From positions 1 to 64,000 of the forward strand of contig JAPTJF010000030.1 of the NCBI GenBank assembly GCA_029339195.1: DNA of 64,000 nucleotides. The letters run 5' to 3'. The stretch is from Micractinium sp. NFX-FRZ. Lineage: Eukaryota > Chlorophyta > Trebouxiophyceae > Chlorellales > Chlorellaceae. The stretch's first letter is position 1; the number at the start of each line of letters is the position of its first letter. This document shows, piece after piece, positions 1 through 9,422 of the stretch. The notes under the pieces are model-generated. The model ran no database searches. It saw only the letters and a list, made by a program, of their open reading frames with translations, and was not told the origin of the DNA. The translations under genes were made by a program, and so were the position numbers.

Positions 1-478
1 TTTGGAAGCAATAGGAAGCAAAAACAAGCGATTTGGGATAGTCGACTTGTAGTCGACTGGTAGTCGATTCAGGGGTTCACTGCGGGAGCACAGCAGCGAC
101 CGCCCCCCGCAGTGGCCACGAGGGCACCTAGCTGACAACAACAACGGTCGGTGGTTGCGCTATCGACCCCAGTTCAGTTCACACAGCCACAAAGCAGTCA
201 CCGCGAGGTGGGTCCACGCCAGTGTCACTGCTGGGCACCAGCTTCCACCGCTGATCGTTGTCGGGCCGCTGATCGTTGTCGGGCCGTCCCCCGCTTGCAC
301 TGTGCGCACTGCGGGGCCAGGATTTCGCACGATCATCCACACCTGGAGACCGCGGAGGACGGGGTTTTGAGCGCCGCGTGCTGCTGCGCTCGCCCCACCT
401 TCCCAACCTCCTGCAGCCAGCTGCCCGCCTGCGCCGCACCCAGCCAGCCCCTGCTCCCAAGTGCTGCAGGCCACCACC
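1..478. other. Upstream region of the first Cys-rich gene
   Basis: No convincing gene is seen. This should hold the promoter and 5' leader of the gene starting at 479. Positions about 40-68 carry three near-identical 10-11 bp units built around GTCGA(C/T), and 251-286 is a perfect 18 bp direct repeat in two copies. I see no clear TATA box. A long minus-strand open frame through this region has biased composition and no family features, so I treat it as a by-product of high GC. Confidence 0.5.
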
Positions 479-3433
479 ATGAACAAGTCCGTCCTGGCAG
501 CCGCAGTGCTGCTCCTGGCAGCCAGTGCCGTCGAGGCTGCGACGTGAGTGGGTGCGGTGGCGACGGTACCTGTGCGGCACGCCTGCCTGGCGCTGCCTGG
601 CCTCAGCTGTCGTGCCGCACCGCAATCCCCCCACACTCCGCGCCCCCCTGAATGACGCTTGTCTCTTTCGGTACGGCAATCAATTTCGAACCTGGATTCA
701 CCTGACACGCCGCTCGCCATCACTGGGCTCTCACCCCAAACCCCACCACCCCTCCACCTTCCCTTGCCCCGCCCGCCAGGCCTGCAGCAGCCGCAACCAG
801 TTGGCCCGCTGACACACTTCGATTCATCTGCGCCCGCTAACCTTCCCTTCGCCTCCCCCGGCTTGCTCCCTCTGCAGCAGCCGCGACCTGCTGGCAAAGT
901 GCGACGACCAGAAGCAGCTCAAGTGCGGCGCCCGCTGCGTCGACTTCCTGGTGGATCCTAAGAACTGGTGAGCCCTGTTTTTTGTATTAAACACTTTCGT
1001 TTGATTCTGTATGGTAGGAACCAATGGCTTCCCTGGGGAAGGGAAAGACGGGAAGAAAAGGGTGCAACAAACCCGCGGCAATGAAGCATGCCCGATGTAT
1101 GCTTGTGGGCAGTGCCGCTGGGGGGGGGTGTTGGCATGCCGGGCGGTGGAGGCTGGGTGTGGTTGGGGGAGGCATCCTCGGGCCGGGAGAGGGTGCCCAG
1201 CTGGCGCCCGGCTGCTGCCCCGCCCTTGGGCCTTGCACGCGAGCATTGGTGGGCCGCCAACCGTGGCCAGCACGGAACGGGCAGCCCTGCATGCAAAGCT
1301 GCTGTCGCCTGGCTGCTGACCCTCCTTCCTTCCACCACCTGCTGCTGCTGCAGCGGCAAGTGTGGCCTGGTCTGCGAGCGCAGTGAGTGGGTCCCTGGGC
1401 GGGCAGGGCAGGGGTTGCAGCCGTTGCCTTGCCAGGAGATGCCGCGCCGAGGGGGGGTCCTGCATGTGAGCGACCATCCCTGCCTGCTGACGCGCAGCTG
1501 TAGTCTGTGATTGCCGGAGCCTTGCACCGCACCGCAACCCCTAACCCCACCCCTGCTCCCTCGTCCCCTCACTCACTCTCCCATGCTGCCTGTCTCCCCG
1601 CCCGCCCGCCCTCCCGCTGCAGGCCACATCTGCCAGCAGGCCGGCTGCGTCTGCCCCAAGACCCGCCCCAACGAGTGCGGCCGCCCCGGCCGCTGCGTCA
1701 ACACCGTCACCGACCCAATGAACTGGTGAGGCGTGGCTGCGCACGGCAGCTCAGCGCCTTGCTCTGCAACCAGCCAGCAGCAGTGAGGTCGGCAGGCAAG
1801 GGCTGTGGTCGAGTGCCATCGCTGAGAAGCTGTGGTACGCATGGGCTGGGTGAGGGGCAGGCGGCCGCTGCTGGTACCGATCCATCACAACTTCCAGCCA
1901 GCGTCATGCCATGCTCGTGATCACACCAGTCTGTGCCCCACCAACTGCTGCGCTCTGCATGCCGCCCTGACACCTGCTCAGCACCTCTTGCGACGGCAGC
2001 GGCCTGCCTTTTTAAAAAAAACAAAAAAAACAACCTTCACCACTGCCAGCCGGTCGACCTTTGCTTCGAGCTGAGCCCTGCCTCGTCATTCATCTCCCTG
2101 GCTGCAGCGGCAACTGCGGCAACCTGTGCCCCTCTGGCCGCTGCATCAACTCCACGTGTGTGGGCGGTGACGACGGGTGCAAGGCCAACCAGCTGCGCTG
2201 CCAGGGGCAGTGCAAGAACATCTTTGTGGACGAGAGGAACTGGTGAGTTTAGGGTGATTACACCTGCGCGTGTGGTGTATGCAGCAGTATAGCAACATGC
2301 GTGGTTGGCGAGATTTGTGGGACAACCGTGGTCGATGCAGTGCAGGGGCAGGTGGTGGCTGTGAAGGGTGAGTGGTGAAGAGGGGGGAGGGAGGAGCACA
2401 TGCCGAGGAGGAGTTGGGAGGTTGGAGGTCGAAAGTGCCGGGGGAGGGGCACTAGCGGCCCCATGGCTTGCTCCCTTGAGCTGGCCGAACAGCCATGCAT
2501 GCGTGTCACGCTGTCCTGAGAGCCTGCCCCTTCTTTGCCTCCCCCCCTCTCCCTGCTTTCAGCGGCGACTGCGGTGTCGTCTGCAAGGGAGGTGAGCTGG
2601 CAGTGGCGGTGCAGGGTGGGGCCGCCTGGGCGCTGAAGGGGGCAGCAGGCACGAGAGGCAGTGCCCAGCAGCAGCGAGCAATGCCCCGCCAGCTGGCACC
2701 AGCTGTCTCAATCACCTGCGCTCCTTGGCACCCTCTGGTGCCCCCCCACCTCCTGTGCTCTCCACCCACTCGCGTGTGCCCCCAGCCACGCACACCTGCC
2801 AGCCTGCCATGCCCGCTCATCTTCCTCACCCCACCCCACCCCACCTGCCTCCCTCGCCCTATGCAGGCTCCATCTGCGTAGGCGGCGGCTGCGTGTGCCC
2901 CCCTAACAATCCCGACATCTGCGTCAAGAACGTGTGCACCAACAAGATGACCGACCGCCGCAACTGCGGCTTCTGGTGAGCCCCCGGGGTGCTGTGGACG
3001 TAATGCAACCAAGTCTTGAGGGCCACCAGCAGTGCGCGCTGCAGCGCCAGTCGGGGAGGGGTTGAGGGGGGCTGGAGAGTTTGTGGCTTGGGCGCACGAA
3101 GCACGAAGCTGGCATGACTGCACCAGCTGCGCTCCCGCAGAGCTGAGCGCCAGTGCCAGTCGTGCGGTGGGTGACAAGAGGGGGTGAGGGTGGGATGGAG
3201 GGGCGCGCAGCGGCGGTACCTCTGAGCTGTCCAGTTGCTGAGCTGACGCCTTCCGCACACCAACGGAAGAAGCGCCTGCCAATGTCTTCAGCAGCCAAGT
3301 GCCCGGCACCTGTGCTCCTTTCTCCCCCCAACCCCAAATCCCACCACCCACCACCTCCCTCCTGCACCCACCCCCCTGCAGCACCAACGTGTGCAAGCGC
3401 GGCCAGAGCTGCGTGAAGGGCAGCTGCAAGTGA
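479..3433 (+). CDS. Secreted 32-cysteine protein, Stig1-like NCGxC repeats (copy 1)
   Basis: Predicted 203 aa extracellular protein. Exons: 479-543, 878-967, 1354-1382, 1623-1725, 2108-2242, 2563-2591, 2867-2975, 3382-3433; all junctions are GT-AG and keep frame. Residues 1-21 are a signal peptide (MNKS followed by an Ala/Leu/Val core). The mature part has 32 Cys in two equal halves of 16 (Cys30-113 and Cys120-202) with nearly the same spacing. The recurring pattern is C-V-x(3)-x-D-x(2)-N-C-G-x-C-x(3)-C, as in plant Stig1 and bacterial NCGxCG-repeat proteins. Introns fall in the Cys codon after Asn, so the motif is invisible without splicing. Exons 3 and 6 are both 29 nt, which fits duplication of a three-exon block. 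A likely role is a disulphide-rich wall or matrix protein; no enzyme signature is seen. The homologue lies at 9423-11688 in the opposite orientation. Confidence 0.88.
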
Positions 3434-3729
3434 GCCACCCCCAACCCGCGCACAGCAGCCTGCAGCTCCCCCGCTCGTGAACCCACGCACACAAGTATTG
3501 AGCGAAGGAGCATTGCTCCGCTCACCGCAAGGCCTGGCTATATATAGAGTTTCCCCCTCCCTGCACTTGAGCTCCTCTCCCCTCTGTGACACGAGGCGTA
3601 TGCCAGGCAGCAAGGCTTGTGGCCGCTCCAGGCAAACCTGGCGGCCGAGCGCCGCTCCCCCTTTCACACATTGCACACCCTCATCATCACCCTCCTCTGA
3701 CGGTGCCCCACGCTTATGATGCCCGCAAT

Positions 3730-3734
3730 TGTAA
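3730..3734 (+). terminator. Candidate polyadenylation signal TGTAA
   Basis: TGTAA is the usual polyadenylation signal of chlorophyte nuclear genes. This copy lies about 300 bp after the stop of the 479-3433 gene and is the first one downstream on that strand. Confidence 0.45.
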
Positions 3735-3845
3735 CGCATGCGGCTCTGATGCAGCTGAGGTCAGTACCCAGTGAGCCAGGATGGACTGCAGCGCAGGGCA
3801 GTGCTTGCCGCTGAGAGCCGGGCCGCAGTGCGGCAGCTGTTTGGG

Positions 3846-4030
3846 ACATGGGGTGCGGCAGCGCGCAGCCCTGCCACAGGGTGTGCTTCGTGTGCTGCCC
3901 TGCCACATGGGGTGCAGCAGCGCGCATCACTGCCACAGGGTGTGCTTCGTGTGCTGCCCTGCCACATGGGGTGCAGCAGCGTGCAGCCCTGCCACACGGT
4001 GTGCTTTGTGTGCTGCCCTGCCACATGGTG
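3846..4030. repeat. 59 bp tandem repeat, three units plus a partial
   Basis: The string ACATGG followed by near-identical sequence recurs at 3846, 3905, 3964 and 4023, an exact 59 bp period. Units differ by a few substitutions. The array is open in several frames only because 59 bp units of this composition lack stops; I do not read it as coding. Confidence 0.85.
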
Positions 4031-4782
4031 TTGGTGTGCAGACTTGGCAAGGTGTGCCTCGTGCAGGGCAGGTGCCCAAGCTCAGCTCTGAATGCTGCCC
4101 TTTCACCTGCCCCCACTGTGTGCTGTGTGTATTGCAAAAAAGAAGGGGGGACCAGTGCTGACGAGAAGGAAACTGCAAGCTTGCAACATGTTGCGAGATT
4201 ATTGCTAGCTGGAAGCAACTCAGGGCAGTTGTATACGTAGCGCAGGTGAGGGTGGGCGGGTGGGCAGCACATCTCAGCGCTCCCTTGTAGGCTACGCTTA
4301 CGATGCATGAAAAGAAACGAATTATTGAATATTAACGTGTCCTGATTGTGGACCGAAATAAGAAGATGTGTAGCACAGCATTGCATGGCATGCGTCGGCC
4401 AGCGTGCGTAAGGCAAGCCAGTGGGCAGGGCACCCCCTTCTTGAATGTGCCCAACCTCCCACACAAGTGCAGGGCATCGGGCCACTGCTAGCCAGTGGGA
4501 GCAGGCCGCGCACAGCAAGAATGTACCAGGGAGGGAAAGCGCCTGGTGCTTCATTGGGAAGGGCTTGCGTGACGTGACACAAACTTGGGGGGCGCGGGTG
4601 GCGGAGGGCAGGGGGGGAGCGAGCGCTCGCACTTGGTGTGGATGGGAGGAAGCGCTGCTGCCAGACTTGGTTTGGAAAGGGGTAAGGTTCGGTTATAGCA
4701 CCTTCAAACTGGCCGCCAGCATCATCCTCACCGCCGCCGCGCTTCTCGTCCTCACCACCACTCCCATCGGGGGTGGGCGGCT

Positions 4783-7604
4783 CTACTTGTAGTACTCCTC
4801 ATTGCCACCGTCGTCGCTGGTACTGCCGCCGTCATCGTCGGTACTGCCGCCATCGTCGCTAGTACTGCCGCCGTCATCGTCCGTCCCATCGCCGTCACCA
4901 CCGCAGTTCTCCGCCTGCCCCTGGAGCTCCTGCACCTGCTCCTCCAGCTCGGCCTTCGCAGACTGCAGGCAAGGGCGGGGAATTGAGGGGTGGGGAGGGG
5001 GACGGTCGGTGATGGACGGGAGCAAGCCGAGTCAGCATAAGCAGGATGTGGTAGCTGTGCTGCGACTGCACCCAACCGTTTATGTCAGCAATCGCAGGCT
5101 GCAGGGGGATGCGAATACATTGGCACAGTCGCATGGCGTCATTCAATTGGTTATGAACATGTGCAGCTGTCCTGGCGACCGAGCTGCCGAGGTGTGCGCC
5201 TCTTCGCCATGGCAACCCCTACCCACCCTGAAATGGGTGGCGCTCTGGACACCCTCTTGGCGCCATCCTTGCACACCTCTACTGGCACCCAGGCTTGTCG
5301 CGACCTGCCTTGCCCATGAGCTCCTCCCGCCCTCCCGGTCCGCCTCTCCTACCTTCGTCCGCCCTCCTCTGGCCCCTCCCGACCCATCTGGAACTCCCCT
5401 GAGTGTCTCTGCCCCCGCCCTCCGCTGCCCCCTCCTGCCGAGATGTGATGCGGTACAGCATGGCACATCAGGCAGCCGGTGGTACGCACCCCACTACAGC
5501 ACACCCTCTTTCCAACCACATCTACGGCATCATGCGCGCAAGCAAAGAGGTGCACCTAAACAGGCTCCCCACCCACCTGGCAGGCGCTCAGGCCTTGCTT
5601 AGCAGACCTCTCGCCCTTCTGGGCGGCGGCGAGCTGCACCGGGAGAGGCAGAGCGAGGAGACAGGGAGGCTGTGGGGTGAGCCAGGCCGGCGCAGCAGGC
5701 ACACCGCGGCCGGGCTGCCTGGCTGCCAACCTGGCTGCTGCTGGTGGCACCGCTCCTTTGCCCGCGGCTCAGCTGCCCCAGTGCAGACGTGTCCACTGCT
5801 GCCGTGCGCCAAGCACCCAGCACAGCCCTCACTCTTGGACCCCATGGCAGAAGCATTTCTAGTTTATGGACAGTCAGAACGGTGTCAGCTCTGAGCTCTG
5901 CGGCTGCTGGCCCACCTGGGACTTGCACTTGTTGAGCTCGGTCTGGGACGACTTGCACTGGCTGAGCTGGCGAGTCAGGCTGTCCACCTGTGACAGGGGG
6001 AGGGGCCATTCCATTGAGTGTATGTATGGGCGGGGTGCCCTTGCTTGGTCAATTCCCTGGTGGCAAGCGCGAGGCAGCAGAAGCAGTGGCAAAGGGGCTG
6101 TCGAGGGGGGTGGCACGGGCAGGGGGTGTGTGACATGCGCTGGTTGAGGTGTTTTGACGAGGGTGCCAGCCCGGCACGCCAGCGGGGGGAGGGGAATGCA
6201 GGGGGGAGGGCAAGGGCTGGGATATGGCAGAGGGTGCGCCAGGTGGCGGCGGCAGCGGGAGGAGGGGAGTGCAGGGGGCCCCCAGGAGTGCAAGGGCTGG
6301 GGTGCCACCAGCAGCAGAGGACGCGCCAGGTGGCGGCAGCAGCGGGGGAAGGGGAGTGCAGGGCGCAGGGCGCAGTGCAAGTGCTGGGTGCTGCACAGGG
6401 CGCGCCAGGTGGCGGCGGCGGGCGGTGGCAGCGGCAGGCGGTGGCAGAGCACACAGGCGGTGCACGATGGTGCAGGCGGCGACCGAGGCCCACTGGTGGT
6501 ATGTGAGTCAAGCCCGTTGCTGGCGGCAGATAGTCGGGCCCATCCCACTGGCCCACCCCACCTGTGCTTTGAGCTTCTTCAGGCCATCGATCTCCCTCTT
6601 GAGCGCATTCACCGTCACGTCGTAGTCATCGGCCACCTGCAGGGCACAGCATGCGCAGCGGGGGGGAGCACAGCATGCGCAGCACACGGGGGATGAGGCT
6701 GGGCGCGCCTCACAGATCACACTGAGCACCAGAGAGGGGGGTGGGAGGAGGGGGCGGGCGGGTGCGCAGTCATGATGCGCTTGCCATTAATGGCCCGCAT
6801 GCGCTGCTGCTGAGTTAGCCAGCCAGCCAGCCAACTTTGCCCTAAAGCAACGCCTGGCCCGCCATGCACCCGCCGCGTGCACGCTGGCGTTGGCCAGCCC
6901 TTTCACCGGCTCTCAGCCTCTCTCGCTGCTCACAGACATCACAGCAGCCTCGCTTGCCCATCACCGCAGCATGATGGTACTGTCACAGCTTGCTTACCGT
7001 CTTCACAGCAGAGCCAACGACGTCGCCGCACGCCTTATCCACTTTCTTTCCACCCAGCAGGCTCTTCAGTTTGTTGGACAAAGCGGCGCCCACCTCCGCC
7101 ACGATGATCCTGGACGCCCAGGCCCACAGAGTGCCCAAAAATGCAGCTTCCACTCCACCCTTTTGAGTGGCGGCAGTGCCGTTGGCGGCGGCCCCGACGG
7201 CAGTGCCGTTGGCAGCAGAGCGGGCAGCAGCGCCGTTGGCGGCGGCCCCAACGGCAGCGGTGCCGTTGGGGGCGCTGGCAGGCATGGGCAGGCGGCCCCC
7301 AGCCGCAGCTGCGAGCAAGGGAAGGGAGTACCGGTCAGTGAGTAAGTCTTAGGGCGGACTGGCCCAGTCATGATTGCCGGCAGCTGATCATGATTAGCGG
7401 CAATACAACCGGCGCCGGCGCCGGCGGCTTCCGCCATGGCAGCTTCTTCCACAGCTCTCTGGGGCTCAACGAAGGTCCCCAACCACGTCCCAGGCGTCGA
7501 AATGGAAGCACAATTCACTCACCTTGGGCATCGCTGGCCAGCAGGCCCACAATTAAGAGTGAGGCCACAATCGTGCGCCAGCGGCGCACACTGCGAAACG
7601 CCAT
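4783..7604 (-). CDS. Secreted coiled-coil protein with NGT sequons and acidic tail
   Basis: Predicted 258 aa, family not recognised. Exons in transcript order: 7523-7604, 6998-7308, 6562-6636, 5916-5987, 5577-5633, 4783-4962. Residues 1-27 form a basic N-terminus and a hydrophobic segment, a signal peptide or signal anchor. Residues 28-75 are Ala/Gly-rich with three Asn-Gly-Thr sequons (N42, N61, N70), likely N-glycosylation sites. An amphipathic stretch with WAWASR follows. Exons 3-6 (residues about 132-220) have a hydrophobic periodicity typical of coiled coil plus paired Cys (QCKS, KCKS, SACQ). The tail is a Gly/Asp/Ser repeat of about 7 aa (21 bp) units ending in EEYYK. Exons 3-6 are all multiples of 3 bounded by phase-0 introns, so any of exons 3-5 could be skipped without frame loss. 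It lies between two secreted Cys-rich genes, which supports an extracellular or secretory-pathway role. Confidence 0.8.
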
Positions 7605-9049
7605 TGCTCAGCCTGCATGCCCCACCGCAATTGCCCGCAACATGGGGGTTAGTCAACCCGCAAGAGCGCACGCCTGTGCGCCTGGCCGGACAACTCAATG
7701 CAATCGTGAACGGCCGCCGACCACACCGGGCCGCCGACTCACCTCTAATGGCAGCCCGCTTTCAATTTAAAGACTGGTGGATACTGCGGAACCTCTCTAG
7801 CATTGATCAGGCCACACGATAGGGCCCCGTGTCTTGCCGGCCATCCGGTCAAGCCTGCACTGAGCCAGGCTTGAACTGCATGGGCAGGGGTGGCACATGG
7901 TCAGGCAGGCCAGGCTCTGCCTGAGCCGTCCAGAGCATGCACATCGATGATAATGTCAGATTGCGGCTCAGCTCTTGTTCGCACACGCCGACTGTGCTTC
8001 CCCTGCCAGCCAAGTAGCTGGCCCGGCAGCCGGCAGCCACTGGCGGGGCGCCAGCCTGGCAGGGGTGTCAACAGGCACCCACCCACCCAGCACCCCTCCC
8101 CAGGGCTTGTGTGGCTTGCAAGCTGCGGCAATGGGGCGCAACATGGGAGGCGGTGGCAGCAGGATTTTAAGCTGTTTTAGGCGCCTGCTGGGTTGGTGAG
8201 CCTGGCACGGCGGCGCATGTGCATGACAACACCACTGCAGGTGCGCAGGCTTTGCTTGCTTGTTTGTATTTTCAGTCCGTTTCTCCGCAATGAAACTTGC
8301 GATACAGACCCCCAAGCTTGAGGCAGCTTGGGCTGGGGGAAAAGATGCCAAACAGGGGTAGGGAAAGGTTGCTGTACATATGATATGCGTATTGTACGGG
8401 ACTGGCAGGCAGCTGCAGGCAGGCAGGCAGCAACTGCACTGCCAGTTCCTTACCCGACCTTAGGGAGCCAGCAGTGTGAGGTGTGAGGTGCTCCGATCGT
8501 TGCATGGGACATTCCGGATGACCAGCCCTGAGCACACCACCCGTGGCACCGCCATAAGTCGCTGCCGGCGAGCTTACTCAGGGCACGTGCAGGGGCCCCG
8601 CTCCGGGTCTGGGAGCCAGCGGAGGGTGTCCCCACCACGGGGGTCCACACCCCTGCTGGGTGTCCTCAAACCAGGCGCAGGGTGCTGCTGCTTCTTATCA
8701 ACTCCCACGCTGCGGTGTGTGCGGTGCCCCCTGGGCTCCCTACACGCGTGGGTGTGCACACCCTCACACCTCAGCTGCCCCACAACTGAATTGGAACCAC
8801 AGCCGTCCACCTCACCGCCGACACGCAACATGCTTTTGCCGTACAAGGAGGGAAGCCATGCCCGGCCATCCCTAACAGGAATCGCTCCTGAATTGGACAT
8901 ACACCACCTGCTTATGCCTGGGCATGCGTGCACCTGCTGCCCGACAGAGCACTCATGCTCGCCTGCTGGTTCACTGCCATCCGTCACGAGTGCAAGCTGC
9001 CTCAGTCACCGCCGCTCCAACAACTCCGATTCTGTGCTGCTCACTGGTC

Positions 9050-9054
9050 TTACA
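9050..9054 (-). terminator. Candidate polyadenylation signal (TTACA on plus strand)
   Basis: This reads TGTAA on the minus strand, about 370 bp beyond the stop of the 9423-11688 gene. Confidence 0.4.
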
Positions 9055-9164
9055 TAGCGTCGCGATGGCAGTGAAAATGTGTGTCAAAGGTGAAGCGCTG
9101 GCACGCAGGCTGCGTGAGCAGGCTGCCTGAAGCGTAGGTAAGGTTGCATCACAAAACTGGTGTG

Positions 9165-9345
9165 GTGTGCGAGGGGGGTGGATGGAGGAGAGGTGCTGGG
9201 TGGGTTAGGGTGGGTGTGGAGGATAGGGGGGAGCAAGCGGGGAAGGAGAACAGTAGGTGTTGGGGTGGGAGGGGGTAGAGTGGACAGTGGGAGGGTTGGT
9301 GTGGGGCGTCAGGGGTAGAAGGGGAGGAGGGGGAGAGGGCACGTT
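9165..9345. repeat. G-rich low-complexity tract
   Basis: The plus strand is dominated by GGG and GGTGGG runs separated by one to four other bases, including GGGTTAGGGTGGG. It lies in the 3' flank of the minus-strand Cys-rich gene, so the transcript would be C-rich. The G-rich strand could form G-quadruplexes. Confidence 0.6.
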
Positions 9346-9422
9346 TCGCCGCCACTGACGCTGCCTCACCGCTCGTGTCTCAGAGGGCAGCCAGCATCTG
9401 TGGCATGCGTGTGGCCTGTGCA

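Larger units (their letters stand above)
3434..4782. other. Convergent 3' region between two genes
   Basis: This separates the ends of the plus-strand Cys-rich gene and the minus-strand coiled-coil gene and should contain both 3' UTRs. No gene is seen. It holds a TATATATA stretch at about 3539, a TGTAA at 3730 and a 59 bp tandem repeat, listed separately where relevant. Confidence 0.5.
7605..9422. other. Intergenic region between two minus-strand genes
   Basis: It contains the promoter of the coiled-coil gene (right of 7604) and the 3' UTR of the second Cys-rich gene (left of 9423). Open frames here, including a plus-strand one near 8476-9057, show no domain, no phase-consistent neighbouring exon and no repetition elsewhere in the window. 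I see no gene. Confidence 0.45.

Noticed and set aside
160..897. Long minus-strand open frame over the first gene's promoter and exon 2
   Set aside because: It overlaps a well-supported spliced gene on the other strand, has no motif, and is expected by chance in DNA this rich in GC.
3537..3548. TATATATA as a promoter for a downstream gene
   Set aside because: The next recognisable gene is on the opposite strand and ends, rather than starts, nearby. More likely part of an AT-rich 3' region.
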